A stretch of 64,000 nt of DNA from Noviherbaspirillum sp. UKPF54 (GCF_007874125.1 NZ_CP040128.1:3038001-3102000); one strand, 5' to 3'. Positions 27,209-37,446 are shown, counted from the first letter of the stretch. The notes: a model not told the origin generated them from the sequence alone. A program made the numbers and translations.

Positions 27209-28368
27209 TGAATACAGTGAACGAGATTACGCCTGGAAGCTGCGACCTGTTGTGCGTGGTTGGTGCGCGCCCGAACTTCATGAAGATCGCGCCGATCATG
27301 GCCGCGCTTGCCGAACATGCTCCTCGCATGCGCGTGAGCTTGCTGCATACTGGCCAGCACTACGATGCGGTGATGAACCACCAATATTTCGATGCATTGG
27401 GTATTCCGGCGCCTTCGATCAATCTCGAAGTCGGCTCCGGCTCCCACGCGCAGCAGACGGCGGAAGTCATGCGGCGCTTCGAGCCGGCGCTCGACGCGTC
27501 CGGAGCGCGCGCGGCGCTGGTGGTCGGCGACGTAAATTCGACGCTTGCCTGCGCACTGGTGGCTGCCAAGCGCGGACTTCCCGTCATCCATGTGGAGGCA
27601 GGGTTGCGCAGCTTCGACCGCGCGATGCCGGAAGAAATCAATCGCATCCTGACCGACCGCATATCCGACCTGCTGTTTACCAGCGAACGCGGCGCGCGAG
27701 ACAATCTTCTCAAGGAAGGCATTCCCGAGCAGGCGATCCATTTCGTAGGCAACGTCATGATCGACACCTTGCGCCAGAATCTGGGGCGTGCCGTGCCGTT
27801 TCGACAGACCGTGGCGCCGGAAGAAAGGGCGCGCTGCGACGTAGCTGAAAACAACTACGCCGTACTGACCCTGCACCGCCCATCCAACGTGGATGATCCG
27901 GCGGCGCTGCGCAGACTGCTCGAAACGCTGAACGAAGCCAGCGAAAGGATTCCGATCCTGTTTACGCTGCATCCGCGCACGCGCGCAATGATCGAGAAGT
28001 TTGAACTGATGCCGCTGTTGAAGCGCGCCCGCATCGTCCTGCTACCGCCGCTAGGCTACCTGGAGATGCTCGGCTTGATGAAGGATGCGCGCATGGTGCT
28101 GACCGATTCTGGCGGCATTCAGGAAGAAACCACTGCGCTGGGCATACCCTGCGTGACGCTGCGCGACAGTACGGAACGCCCGATCACCGTGGAAGAAGGC
28201 ACCAACGTGCTCGCGGGAACCGACCGTATCGACATCCTGAGGGCAGTCGACGCCATTCTTTCGTACGGCGGAAAGACGGGGCGGATACCGCAGTATTGGG
28301 ATGGCGCCGCCGCGGTAAGGATTGCCCATGTCGTGCGCGACTGGGCGGAAAACGGATACAAGGCGTGA
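27205..28368 (+). CDS. wecB: UDP-N-acetylglucosamine 2-epimerase (non-hydrolysing)
   Basis: Cytoplasmic enzyme interconverting UDP-GlcNAc and UDP-ManNAc, supplying a sugar nucleotide for the polysaccharide. The 387-residue product has the family motifs VVGARPNFMKIAP, LLHTGQHYD, HVEAGLRS and TDSGGIQEE. The start may be at 27205 or at the adjacent ATG27208. It overlaps the preceding ATPase stop and lies 5 bases before the deacetylase gene. No ManNAc dehydrogenase (wecC) follows, so the product is either used as ManNAc or processed by the dehydrogenase at 59992. Confidence 0.95.
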   Translation: MMNTVNEITPGSCDLLCVVGARPNFMKIAPIMAALAEHAPRMRVSLLHTGQHYDAVMNHQYFDALGIPAPSINLEVGSGSHAQQTAEVMRRFEPALDASGARAALVVGDVNSTLACALVAAKRGLPVIHVEAGLRSFDRAMPEEINRILTDRISDLLFTSERGARDNLLKEGIPEQAIHFVGNVMIDTLRQNLGRAVPFRQTVAPEERARCDVAENNYAVLTLHRPSNVDDPAALRRLLETLNEASERIPILFTLHPRTRAMIEKFELMPLLKRARIVLLPPLGYLEMLGLMKDARMVLTDSGGIQEETTALGIPCVTLRDSTERPITVEEGTNVLAGTDRIDILRAVDAILSYGGKTGRIPQYWDGAAAVRIAHVVRDWAENGYKA

Positions 28369-28373
28369 ACAGC

Positions 28374-29258
28374 ATGGAACCAGCCGTTTTCGCACACAGG
28401 CCGCCGCATTCCGGCGACGTCGCTATCCGTAACGCGATGAGCGTGGATGTGGAGGATTACTTCCAAGTCTCCGCCTTTGCGCCCTATGTCTCCCGTCAGT
28501 CCTGGCCGGCGATGACATGCCGTGTCGAGGCCAATGTCGACTGGATACTCCAGGCGTTCAACGACATGAACGTGAAGGCGACCTTCTTCACGCTCGGCTG
28601 GATTGCTGAGCGTTATCCGGCATTGGTACGCCGGATTGCCGCGGCCGGACATGAGGTCGCCAGCCATGGCTACGCGCACCAGCGCGTGTCAGATCAATCG
28701 TCGGCAGAATTCATGGATGACGTTTGCCGCGCCCGCGACCTGCTGGAGCAGATCACCGGGCAACCGGTCGCAGGATATCGGGCGCCGAGCTTTTCGATCG
28801 GCGCGCAGACCCCTTGGGCCTGGGAGCTGCTGCAGCGCGCAGGTTACCGCTACAGTTCCAGTGTGTATCCGATCAAGCATGATCACTACGGGATGCACGA
28901 CGCGCCCCGCTTCCCGTTCCACGCGGACGGCGGCAAACGGCTGCTCGAACTGCCGATCACCACCGTGCGACTGCTTGACCGGAATCTGCCGGCAGGCGGC
29001 GGCGGCTATTTCCGCCTGCTCCCCTACCGGCTGTCGCGCTGGATGATCCGCCGCGTCAACGAACAGGATGGCCGACCCGGCATCTTTTACTTCCACCCAT
29101 GGGAAATCGATCCGGACCAGCCTCGTCCCGGCAGTCCGGATATGAAGACCCGCTTTCGGCACTACGTGAACCTGCGCAGGATGAAGGCCCGTATCGTGAC
29201 GCTGGCGCAGGACTTCCACTGGGATCGCATCGACCGTATTTTTCTGGAGCAGGCATGA
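28374..29258 (+). CDS. XrtA-system polysaccharide deacetylase (TIGR03006 type)
   Basis: 294-residue NodB-fold deacetylase expected to remove N-acetyl groups from the exopolysaccharide. Motif 1 is MSVDVEDYFQVSAF, carrying the catalytic and metal-binding aspartates. Motif 2 SHGYAHQRV provides the metal-binding histidines and motif 3 is RAPSFSIG. The C-terminal part (FYFHPWEIDPDQPR) is the DUF3473 segment that defines this branch. There is no signal peptide, so it probably acts in the cytoplasm or at the inner membrane before export. The start at ATG28374 is used; the family core begins near MSVDVED about 20 codons later. Confidence 0.93.
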   Translation: MEPAVFAHRPPHSGDVAIRNAMSVDVEDYFQVSAFAPYVSRQSWPAMTCRVEANVDWILQAFNDMNVKATFFTLGWIAERYPALVRRIAAAGHEVASHGYAHQRVSDQSSAEFMDDVCRARDLLEQITGQPVAGYRAPSFSIGAQTPWAWELLQRAGYRYSSSVYPIKHDHYGMHDAPRFPFHADGGKRLLELPITTVRLLDRNLPAGGGGYFRLLPYRLSRWMIRRVNEQDGRPGIFYFHPWEIDPDQPRPGSPDMKTRFRHYVNLRRMKARIVTLAQDFHWDRIDRIFLEQA

Positions 29259-30328
29259 CATCCATTAGCGAAGCATTTCAACACGGGGCTTCACGCGCGC
29301 CGGCGCCAGTCGTGCACCTGCTGACGCCCAAGGATGCCAGCCGCTGGGATGCATTCGTCACCTCATGTCCGCAGGCGACGTTTTTCCATCGCTCGGGTTG
29401 GAAAACCGTCATCGAACAGGCGTTCGGGCACCGCACCTGGTTCTACTATGCCGAATGCGGCGGCAAAATCGTTGGCGTGCTGCCACTGGCGGAAATCCGC
29501 AGCCGGTTGTTCGGGCATTCTCTTGGCTCGCTGCCTTTCTGCGTCTATGGCGGCATCGCAACGGAGTCGGAAGCGGCCTACCAGGCGCTTGACAGTGCCG
29601 CGCAAGCGCTCGCAAGAAACCTCGGGGTCGATCACCTGGAATACCGCCTCATGGCGCCGCAACACCCTGATTGGCCTGCCAAGCATCTGTATGCGACCTT
29701 CCGCAAGCCGATCCTGCCCGATGAAGAGCAGAACATGCTCGCGATTCCGAAGAAACAGCGCGCAATGGTACGCAAGGGCATCAAGGCCGGCCTGCAGAGC
29801 CGCATCGACGACGATATCGACAGCTTCTACTCCGCCTATGCCGCAAGCGTGCATCGCCTCGGAACTCCGGTCTTTTCCAGAAAATACTTCCGCCTGCTGA
29901 AGCAGGTCTTCGGCGACGATTGCGAGCTGATGAGCGTACTCCACCAGGGGCGCGTGATTGCCGGGCTGATGAGCTTCTACTTCCGCGACGAGGTGCTGCC
30001 ATATTACGGCGGGGGAACCAACGAGGCGCGTGCGCTGGCCGGCAACGATTTCATGTACTGGGAGCTGATGCGACGCGCCAGTGCACGCGGCTGCCGGGTG
30101 TTCGACTTCGGCCGCAGCAAGGCCGGCACCGGGGCATTCGACTTCAAGAAGAACTGGGGTTTCGTGCCACAGCCGTTGCATTACGAGTACCAGCTGCACC
30201 GTGCCACATCGGTACCAGACAACAACCCGCTCAATCCGAAATACCGCTACTTCATCGAGGCCTGGCGGCGGTTGCCCCTTCCGGTGGCCAATTTTGTCGG
30301 CCCCTTCATCGTGCGCAACCTGGGATGA
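29255..30328 (+). CDS. FemAB-family protein of the XrtA system (TIGR03019 type)
   Basis: 357-residue double-GNAT fold protein of the FemAB/peptidyltransferase type. Relatives transfer amino acids from aminoacyl-tRNA to cell-wall precursors. Here the family name only records its association with PEP-CTERM loci. Visible landmarks include TFFHRSGWKTVIEQAFGH, IPKKQRAMVRKGIKAGL and VFDFGRSKAGTGAFDFKKNW, the last two being hallmark segments of the branch. The start overlaps the deacetylase stop by 4 bases. It may add an amino acid or acyl group to the polysaccharide or to a sorted protein; this is unproven. Confidence 0.92.
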   Translation: MTSISEAFQHGASRAPAPVVHLLTPKDASRWDAFVTSCPQATFFHRSGWKTVIEQAFGHRTWFYYAECGGKIVGVLPLAEIRSRLFGHSLGSLPFCVYGGIATESEAAYQALDSAAQALARNLGVDHLEYRLMAPQHPDWPAKHLYATFRKPILPDEEQNMLAIPKKQRAMVRKGIKAGLQSRIDDDIDSFYSAYAASVHRLGTPVFSRKYFRLLKQVFGDDCELMSVLHQGRVIAGLMSFYFRDEVLPYYGGGTNEARALAGNDFMYWELMRRASARGCRVFDFGRSKAGTGAFDFKKNWGFVPQPLHYEYQLHRATSVPDNNPLNPKYRYFIEAWRRLPLPVANFVGPFIVRNLG

Positions 30329-31602
30329 CGGCGATGGAAGACCTGCTATACCTGGTACACCGCATTCCGTATCCGCCCAACAAGGGGGACAAGATACGGT
30401 CGTATCACCTGCTCAAGCACCTGAGCAGACGCTACCGGATTTTCCTCGGCACCTTCATCGACGACCCTGCCGATTGGCAGCATGTCGAAACGGTGAAATC
30501 ACTATGTGCCGAGACCTGCATCGTGAACCTGCACCCGCTGGCGGGCAAACTGGCAAGCCTGCGAGGGCTGGCAAGCGGCATGCCTCTGACGCTTCCTTAC
30601 TACCACAGCGCGAGATTGCAATCCTGGGTCGATATTTTGCTGGCATCGCGACGCATCAAGCATGCATTCGTGTTTTCTTCGGCCATGGCGCAATATCTGC
30701 ACGGGCGAAAAATCGCGCGCCGGGTAATCGATTTCGTCGATGTCGATTCGGAAAAATGGCGCCAATACGGCAATGCAAAACGCTGGCCGCTCAATCAAAT
30801 CTACCATCGGGAAGCGCGTCTCCTGCTGGACTACGAACGCCGGATCGCCTCCGAGTTCGACCATGCCACCTTCGTTTCCGGCGCCGAGGCGCGGCTCTTC
30901 AAGCGCCTGGCGCCGGAAGCCGCCGGCAAGATCCGCTTTTTCAACAACGGCGTAGATGCCGACTACTTCACGCCGCAGGCGGAGTACGCCAACCCCTTTC
31001 CGTCCGGCGTACGACCGCTGGTATTCACCGGCGCCATGGATTACTGGGCCAACGCCGAAGCCGTCGAGTGGTTCGCGCACAAGATCTTTCCCGTGGTGCG
31101 TGCTCGGCAGCCAAGCGCCGTCTTCTATATCGTCGGCGCCCGACCCACGCCCGCAGTACGTGCGCTGGGCACGATGGAAGGCGTCACGGTGACAGGATCT
31201 GTGCCGGATGTCCGGCCGTTTCTCGCGCACGCGGCGTTGTCGGTCGCGCCGCTGCGTATTGCACGCGGTATCCAGAACAAGATACTGGAAGCGATGTCGA
31301 TGGCAAAGACGGTTATTGCATCGCCCGAGGCCGCGGAAGGCATCCATGCGATCGCCGGCCGCGAGCTACTGGTGGCGCGCGATGAGCGCGGCTTCGTCGA
31401 TTTGATCGTGTCGCACCTGCGCTCCGGCGCGCTTTCTTATGTCGGAGCAGCGGCGCGCGAACGCGTGATGCGCCACTATAGCTGGCAAAGCGGCATGCAG
31501 CAGCTCGATGCCTTGCTCGATCCGGCTACGGCCGACCAGCAGCCGCTAGATTTCGGCTCCGCACGCCGCATGGCCGGCTCAACAGGGCGAGGCCTGCCAT
31601 GA
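30325..31602 (+). CDS. XrtA-system glycosyltransferase (TIGR03087 type)
   Basis: 425-residue GT-B fold glycosyltransferase, cytoplasmic. It begins with DLLYLVHRIPYPPNKGDKIR, the N-terminal signature of this exosortase-associated family. The donor-binding half contains VFTGAMDYWANAEAVEWF and VSVAPLRIARGIQNKILEAM, a GT4-type donor loop. The start overlaps femAB by 4 bases (a later ATG30334 is possible) and the stop overlaps xrtA. Donor and acceptor cannot be read from sequence. Confidence 0.92.
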   Translation: MTAMEDLLYLVHRIPYPPNKGDKIRSYHLLKHLSRRYRIFLGTFIDDPADWQHVETVKSLCAETCIVNLHPLAGKLASLRGLASGMPLTLPYYHSARLQSWVDILLASRRIKHAFVFSSAMAQYLHGRKIARRVIDFVDVDSEKWRQYGNAKRWPLNQIYHREARLLLDYERRIASEFDHATFVSGAEARLFKRLAPEAAGKIRFFNNGVDADYFTPQAEYANPFPSGVRPLVFTGAMDYWANAEAVEWFAHKIFPVVRARQPSAVFYIVGARPTPAVRALGTMEGVTVTGSVPDVRPFLAHAALSVAPLRIARGIQNKILEAMSMAKTVIASPEAAEGIHAIAGRELLVARDERGFVDLIVSHLRSGALSYVGAAARERVMRHYSWQSGMQQLDALLDPATADQQPLDFGSARRMAGSTGRGLP

Positions 31603-33158
31603 GCGCGGTTCTCGATCAGGGCGTCGGACAGAAAACCGGTATCACCGGCAAACGTCTTCCGGGAGCATGGTGGCTCGCCATCGCCGCCATTGGCGCAATC
31701 GCCGTCGTCTACTCGGGGACGCTAGCGTCCATGGTCGCTGTTTGGACCAGTTCAGACACTTTCCTGCACGGTTTCCTTATCGCTCCCATCAGCGCCTATC
31801 TGATCTGGCAACGCCGCGCCGAACTTGCGGCTCTTCGCCCGCAGCCCAACCTGCTAGGCCTGCTGCCGCTCGCCGCGCTGGGCGTTTTCTGGCTCCTGGC
31901 AACACTCGCCGATGTACATGTGGCGCGCCAGTATGCAGTGGTCGCGATGGTGCCGACAGTGCTATGGACCGTCATGGGCAACCGGATTACCGCCGCGCTC
32001 GCCTTTCCGCTGGGCTTTCTCTTGTTCTCCGTGCCCTTCGGCGACATCTTCATCCCTGCCCTTATCGACCTGACGGCGGATGCTACCGTTTGGGCGCTGC
32101 AACTGTCCGGCATTCCGGTATTCCGCGAAGGAAGCACTTTCGCCATTCCGAGCGGACACTGGTCCGTCGTCGAGGCCTGCAGCGGCATCCGCTACCTGAT
32201 CGCTTCGATGACCCTAGGAAGCCTGTATGCATATCTGACTTACCGCAGCCCTTGGCGCCGGCTGACCTTCTTTGCGCTATCGATCCTGGTACCGATCGCT
32301 GCCAACAGTGCCCGGGCCTTCTTGATCGTAATGATCGGACATCTGAGCGACATGCGGTTGGCCGTCGGCGTGGACCATCTTATCTACGGCTGGATATTCT
32401 TCGGCGTAGTCATGCTGCTGTTGTTCTGGATCGGCGCAATCTGGCGCGAGGACCACGACGAGCGCGAAGACATGCACCTTGCGCGCTCGCATGCTGCCGC
32501 CCCGGCATTCTCCCTGCCGGTCGCAGGCGCCGCGATAGCAGCACTCGCTGTCGCCCTGATTGGGCCAGTGTGGGCACAAATCGTCTTGCATCGTGCCGAA
32601 ACCGCAGACCTGCGGAATATCGCACTGCCGCAACACGCCGGGTCGTGGCGGCGCGACGATAGCCACCCAGGATGGGCGCCGCATTACGCCGGCAACCCGG
32701 CCATTCAGCAGTACGTCTACCGCAATGCGGAGCGAGCGGTCGGTCTGCACCTGGCCTATTACGCGACGCAAGCGCCGGGCTCCGGCCTGGTCGGCTACGG
32801 TAACGCCTTGGTGACTGAGAATGATCCATTCCGCGCCGGTGCGCCGGAAATCTCGCGTACCCTGCCACTGAAGGACGGCCCATTTTCCATCAGACAGGCA
32901 GTTATCTACGGTCACGGCGCCCGGATTCTGGTCTGGCGCTGGTACCTGATGGGTGGCACACACACCGTCAGTCCCTATGTCATCAAGGCGAAGCTTGCGT
33001 GGAACAGGCTGCTCGGACGCAGCACAGCAGGCGCGCAGATCGTGCTTGCGGCGGAATTCCACGACGACGAAGACGAGGCAAGCCTGCCGCTCACCTTACT
33101 GCTCGAACAGCTCATCCCATTCATCCAGCAAGGAGGCAGCCATGCGCAGCGCGATTGA
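31599..33158 (+). CDS. xrtA: Exosortase A with fused EpsI-type domain
   Basis: 519-residue polytopic inner-membrane cysteine transpeptidase-like enzyme that recognises the PEP-CTERM tail. Seven to eight helices occupy residues 23 to about 285. The catalytic residues expected for exosortases are present: Cys194 in VEACSGIRYL, Arg239 in ANSARAFL and His260 in VGVDHLIYGW. Residues from about 310 to the end form a periplasmic EpsI (DUF3485) domain, fused here rather than encoded separately. Overlaps of 4 bases upstream and 17 bases downstream tie it to the glycosyltransferase genes. Confidence 0.97.
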   Translation: MSAVLDQGVGQKTGITGKRLPGAWWLAIAAIGAIAVVYSGTLASMVAVWTSSDTFLHGFLIAPISAYLIWQRRAELAALRPQPNLLGLLPLAALGVFWLLATLADVHVARQYAVVAMVPTVLWTVMGNRITAALAFPLGFLLFSVPFGDIFIPALIDLTADATVWALQLSGIPVFREGSTFAIPSGHWSVVEACSGIRYLIASMTLGSLYAYLTYRSPWRRLTFFALSILVPIAANSARAFLIVMIGHLSDMRLAVGVDHLIYGWIFFGVVMLLLFWIGAIWREDHDEREDMHLARSHAAAPAFSLPVAGAAIAALAVALIGPVWAQIVLHRAETADLRNIALPQHAGSWRRDDSHPGWAPHYAGNPAIQQYVYRNAERAVGLHLAYYATQAPGSGLVGYGNALVTENDPFRAGAPEISRTLPLKDGPFSIRQAVIYGHGARILVWRWYLMGGTHTVSPYVIKAKLAWNRLLGRSTAGAQIVLAAEFHDDEDEASLPLTLLLEQLIPFIQQGGSHAQRD

Positions 33159-34347
33159 CCTCTCGCCACCCCGCGCGGACACGCGAAGCGCGGAGCCGGC
33201 CCCGCTGGTTGCGCACATCATTCACCAGTTCAGCATCGGCGGCCTCGAAAACGGACTGGTGAACCTGATCAACCACATGCCGGCCGGGCGTTATCGCCAT
33301 GCCATCATCTGCCTCAAGGGTTTTTCCGGCTTTCACAACCGGCTGCAGCGCAAGGATGTGGAAATCGTGGCGCTCAACAAAAAAGAGGGACACGATATCG
33401 GGCTTTACCTACGCCTGTTCAGGGCGCTGCGCCGCCTCCGGCCGGACATCGTCCACACTCGCAACCTGTCCGCGCTGGAAGGCCAGTTCGTCGCGGCTCT
33501 TGCCGGCATACGGGCGCGCGCCCACGGCGAGCACGGCAGGGACATGGTAGACCTGGATGGCAGGAATACGAAATATCGTCTGCTGCGCAAGGCATTGCGC
33601 CCCTTCGTCGGCCACTTCACGACGGTCAGCAAGGATCTCGAAGGATGGCTGGCGGAAGCCATCGGCGCGCCACCGCACAAGATCGCGCAAATCTACAACG
33701 GCGTCGACAGCGCGCGCTTTTATCCGCGCAACACCCGCGTCAGTATCGGTCCGCCCGGCTTCATGCACGCCGACTGCATTGTCGTCGGCAGCGTCGGCCG
33801 CATGGCCGCGGTCAAGGATTTTCCCAGCCTGGTGCGCGCCTTCCTGCTCCTGCTGGAGCGCCACCCGGAAAGCCGCAACCGCCTGCGCCTGCTTATCGCC
33901 GGCGACGGCGAAGCGCGGACGCACTGCCACGAAATGCTGCGCGCAGCAGGTGCCGAAGCGCTCGCATGGCTGCCCGGGGAGCGCGACGACATCGCCACGC
34001 TGATGCAGGCGATGGACGTGTTCGCGCTGCCATCGCTGGCTGAAGGGATCTCCAACACGATCCTGGAAGCGATGGCGAGCGGCCTGCCCGTCATCGCCAC
34101 CCGCGTTGGCGGCAATGTCGAGCTGGTGGAAGACGGCGCCACCGGCCGGCTGGTTCCACCGGGCGATCCTGCGGCGCTGGCCGCGGCCATTTACCAGTAC
34201 TGCAATGACGACGCGCTGCGCAGGCGTCACGGCACTGCGGCACGCCACAAGATCGAGATGCGCTTCAGCATGGACTCGATGACCCAGGCTTATATGGACG
34301 TTTACGACCGCTTGCTGAACCGCGCACCACGGTTTGGCCGGTATTGA
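33142..34347 (+). CDS. XrtA-system glycosyltransferase (TIGR03088 type)
   Basis: 401-residue GT4-family enzyme. The acceptor half has HIIHQFSIGGLENGLVNLIN, the signature of the family. The donor half has the E-x7-E type motif LPSLAEGISNTILEAMASGLP followed by VIATRVGGN. ATG33142 follows AAGGAGGCAGCC closely and lies inside the end of xrtA. It is probably cytoplasmic at the inner membrane, extending the lipid-linked repeat unit; the sugar is unknown. Confidence 0.93.
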   Translation: MRSAIDLSPPRADTRSAEPAPLVAHIIHQFSIGGLENGLVNLINHMPAGRYRHAIICLKGFSGFHNRLQRKDVEIVALNKKEGHDIGLYLRLFRALRRLRPDIVHTRNLSALEGQFVAALAGIRARAHGEHGRDMVDLDGRNTKYRLLRKALRPFVGHFTTVSKDLEGWLAEAIGAPPHKIAQIYNGVDSARFYPRNTRVSIGPPGFMHADCIVVGSVGRMAAVKDFPSLVRAFLLLLERHPESRNRLRLLIAGDGEARTHCHEMLRAAGAEALAWLPGERDDIATLMQAMDVFALPSLAEGISNTILEAMASGLPVIATRVGGNVELVEDGATGRLVPPGDPAALAAAIYQYCNDDALRRRHGTAARHKIEMRFSMDSMTQAYMDVYDRLLNRAPRFGRY

Positions 34348-34358
34348 AAGGAAATCAC

Positions 34359-36257
34359 ATGTGCGGGATTGTCGGGATTTTTGACTTCCGGGGAAATCGG
34401 GAAATCGATGCCGGGCTGTTGCACCGGATGAACGAGAGCCAGTTCCATCGCGGCCCCGACGAAGGCGGCACGCATCGCGAGCCGGGTGTCGGCCTTGGCC
34501 ATCGCCGGTTGTCGATCATCGACCTGTCGACCGGCCAGCAGCCGCTGTTCAACGAGGATCACAGCGTCGTCATCGTTTTCAATGGCGAGATCTACAATTT
34601 CCGGGAATTGATGGCAGAGCTGGCACAGCTCGGCCACCAGTTTCGAACCCACTCCGATACCGAGGTGATCGTACATGCGTGGGAGCAATGGGGCGAACGT
34701 TGCGTCGAGCGCCTGCGCGGCATGTTTTCCTTCGGACTATGGGACCGCAATCGCTCGACACTGTTCCTCGCCCGAGACCGGCTTGGAATCAAACCGCTCT
34801 ACTATGCCTGTCTGGACGACGGCATGTTGATTTTCGGCTCCGAGCTGAAAGCATTGCTTGCTCATCCACGTCTGCGGCGTGAAATCGCTCCGCAGGCGGT
34901 GGAGGAATATTTTGCATACGGGTACATCCCCGAACCAAAGACGATCTATCGCCAGGCCATGAAACTGCCGCCGGGCCATACGCTCACGATCAGGCGCGGC
35001 GAGCCGGTGCCTCTGCCGCGCGAATACTGGGATGTGCCGTTCCGCGCCCACGACGCATTCGATGAGAACGAGGCGGCCGCACAGCTGCATGCGCGCGTCA
35101 AGGAAGCCGTCGGCAGCCATCTCGTCGCCGAAGTCCCGCTCGGTGCGTTTCTGTCCGGAGGAGTCGATTCCAGCGCAGTGGTCAGTGCGATGGCAAAGCT
35201 GACCGACGAGCCGGTCAACACCTGCTCGATTTCCTTTGGTGACGCCGCGTACGACGAGTCGCGCTACGCGCAACAGGTAGCCGCCCTGTATCAGACGCGG
35301 CACCACGTCGATCAGGTCGCGCAGGATGACTTCGGTTTGATCGACAAGCTCGCATCGCTGTATGACGAGCCGTTCGCCGACAGTTCGGCTATGCCCACAT
35401 ACCGCGTCTGCGAACTGGCGCGCAAGCGGGTCACCGTGGTGCTGTCGGGAGACGGCGGAGACGAGAATCTCGCCGGCTATCGGCGCTACCGCTGGCACAT
35501 GGTTGAGGAGCGTCTGCGCTCGCGCCTGCCGCTAGCCGCACGCAAGCCCGTCTTCGGGCTGCTCGGCAACCTGTATCCGAAGGCGGACTGGGCGCCGCGC
35601 GTGCTGCGCGCGAAATCGACGTTCGAGTCGCTGGCGCGCGATTCGGTGGAAGGCTATTTTCACAGCGTTTCCCTATTGAGCGACAAGATGCGCCGCAGCC
35701 TCTTCGCGCCTGCTTTCCGAAGCGAGCTGCAGGATTATCAGGCCTCCGAGGTCCTGCGCAGGCATGCCCGGCGCGCACCGACCGACGATCCGCTTTCGCT
35801 GGTGCAATACCTGGACATGAAAACCTACCTGGTCGGCGATATCCTGACCAAGGTCGACCGTGCCAGCATGGCGCATGGATTGGAGGTGCGCGTCCCGCTG
35901 CTGGATCACCACTTGGTGGAATGGATCTCGGGCTTGCCATCCTCGCTCAAGCTGAAGGGAAGCGAAGGCAAATACATTTTCAAGAAGTCGCTGCAAGCCG
36001 ATCTTCCGCACGACATCCTTTATCGCGACAAGATGGGATTCGCGGTACCGATCGCCTCCTGGTTCCGCGGTTCCCTCCGCACGCAGCTGCAAGCACGTCT
36101 GCAAGGACCGGCCTTGCGGGACACCGGCTTCTTCGACATGGCGTTTATCGAGGAGATGTGCAGTCACCACCAGTCCGGGCGGCGCGACTACAGCGCGCCA
36201 CTATGGTCCCTGCTGCTGTTCGAATCGTTTTTGCGCACCCACGGCGCGTCGGCCTGA
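34359..36257 (+). CDS. XrtA-system class II amidotransferase (asparagine synthase-like, TIGR03108 type)
   Basis: 632-residue protein with an N-terminal glutaminase domain that starts MCGIVGIFDF. Cys2 is the nucleophile after Met removal, and the start at 34359 is fixed by this and by GAAAGGAAA upstream. The C-terminal synthetase domain has the PP-loop SGGVDSSAVV (about 265-274) and VLSGDGGDENLAGY. Asparagine itself is probably not the product; in these loci the enzyme is thought to amidate a sugar carboxylate or similar group. The uronic acid enzymes at 58930-61362 would provide such a carboxylate. Confidence 0.94.
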   Translation: MCGIVGIFDFRGNREIDAGLLHRMNESQFHRGPDEGGTHREPGVGLGHRRLSIIDLSTGQQPLFNEDHSVVIVFNGEIYNFRELMAELAQLGHQFRTHSDTEVIVHAWEQWGERCVERLRGMFSFGLWDRNRSTLFLARDRLGIKPLYYACLDDGMLIFGSELKALLAHPRLRREIAPQAVEEYFAYGYIPEPKTIYRQAMKLPPGHTLTIRRGEPVPLPREYWDVPFRAHDAFDENEAAAQLHARVKEAVGSHLVAEVPLGAFLSGGVDSSAVVSAMAKLTDEPVNTCSISFGDAAYDESRYAQQVAALYQTRHHVDQVAQDDFGLIDKLASLYDEPFADSSAMPTYRVCELARKRVTVVLSGDGGDENLAGYRRYRWHMVEERLRSRLPLAARKPVFGLLGNLYPKADWAPRVLRAKSTFESLARDSVEGYFHSVSLLSDKMRRSLFAPAFRSELQDYQASEVLRRHARRAPTDDPLSLVQYLDMKTYLVGDILTKVDRASMAHGLEVRVPLLDHHLVEWISGLPSSLKLKGSEGKYIFKKSLQADLPHDILYRDKMGFAVPIASWFRGSLRTQLQARLQGPALRDTGFFDMAFIEEMCSHHQSGRRDYSAPLWSLLLFESFLRTHGASA

Positions 36258-36267
36258 GTGGAGCGCG

Positions 36268-37446
36268 ATGAAGATTCTCACATTCACCACGCTTTATCCG
36301 AATGCGGCGCAGCCGAACCACGGCGTCTTCGTCGAGAACCGGCTGCGCCACCTGACGGCGTCCGGGCAGGTCGCGGCGCGCGTGGTCGCGCCGGTGCCGT
36401 GGTTCCCGACACGGCATCCACGCTTCGGCCGATATGCTGTCTTCGCCCGCGTGCCGCGCGTCGAGGTGCGCCATGGCATTCCTGCTTCCCATCCGCGTTT
36501 TGTGCAAATTCCCAAGGTCGGCATGACAATGCAGCCGTTTCTGCTGGCAGCCGCGGCCATCCCCGAGATCCAGCGCATTCGCAAGGAAGGCCACGAGTTC
36601 GATCTGATCGACGCGCATTACTTCTACCCTGACGGCGTGGCGGCGGCAATACTTGGCTGCTATTTCAACAAGCCGGTCGTGATCACCGCACGCGGGTCGG
36701 ATATCAGCGTATTGCCGCAATTCAGAGTGCAAAGGGCAATGATCCGCTGGGCGGCAAAGCGAGCTGCCGGCATCATTACTGTGTGCCAGGCATTGAAGGA
36801 AGCGATGCTCGATCTAAACCTCGATGGCAGCCACATCACGCCATTGCGCAACGGCGTCGACCTCAAGCTGTTTCGTCCGACGGACCGCCAGCGCGCCCGA
36901 GCCGAACTTGGACTGCAGGGATTCACGCTACTTTCCGTTGGACAACTAATCACTCACAAGGGCCATGCGTTGGTCATCGAGGCACTTCGCTCGATGCCGG
37001 ACGTACGACTGCTGATCGCCGGGACCGGCCCGGACCGAGACAGTCTGGAGTCTCTCGCTCGACGTCTGGGGGTGCTCGACCGCGTGCGCTTCCTGTCCGC
37101 TATACCACACGCCGATCTTAAGCGCTATTACGGCGCCGCGGACGCGCTGGTTCTCGCCTCCAGCCGGGAAGGCTGGGCCAACGTCCTGCTCGAATCGATG
37201 GCATGCGGCACTCCCGTCATCGCCAGCAATGTCTGGGGAACGCCGGAGGTGGTGAGCTCGCCTGACGCAGGCGTGCTGATGTCGCAGCGCAACGCGCAAG
37301 GCATCGTCGACGCGGTGCATGCGCTGCGTACGCGCTACCCGGACCGCGATGCGACGCGCCGATACGCCGAGCGCTTCAGCTGGGACGAGACCACCAACGG
37401 GCAATTACGTTTGTTCAGCGAGATACTTAGTCACCCGACCCGATGA
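36268..37446 (+). CDS. Glycosyltransferase, GT4 family
   Basis: 392-residue GT-B fold enzyme. N-terminal MKILTFTTLYPNAAQPNHGV includes the LYP-type acceptor-side motif, and VITARGSDI lies in the middle. The donor side contains LASSREGWANVLLESMACG then PVIASNVWGTPEVV, the GT4 E-x7-E motif. The start lies 10 bases after the amidotransferase, and the stop overlaps the next gene by 4 bases. Sugar specificity is not predictable. Confidence 0.9.
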   Translation: MKILTFTTLYPNAAQPNHGVFVENRLRHLTASGQVAARVVAPVPWFPTRHPRFGRYAVFARVPRVEVRHGIPASHPRFVQIPKVGMTMQPFLLAAAAIPEIQRIRKEGHEFDLIDAHYFYPDGVAAAILGCYFNKPVVITARGSDISVLPQFRVQRAMIRWAAKRAAGIITVCQALKEAMLDLNLDGSHITPLRNGVDLKLFRPTDRQRARAELGLQGFTLLSVGQLITHKGHALVIEALRSMPDVRLLIAGTGPDRDSLESLARRLGVLDRVRFLSAIPHADLKRYYGAADALVLASSREGWANVLLESMACGTPVIASNVWGTPEVVSSPDAGVLMSQRNAQGIVDAVHALRTRYPDRDATRRYAERFSWDETTNGQLRLFSEILSHPTR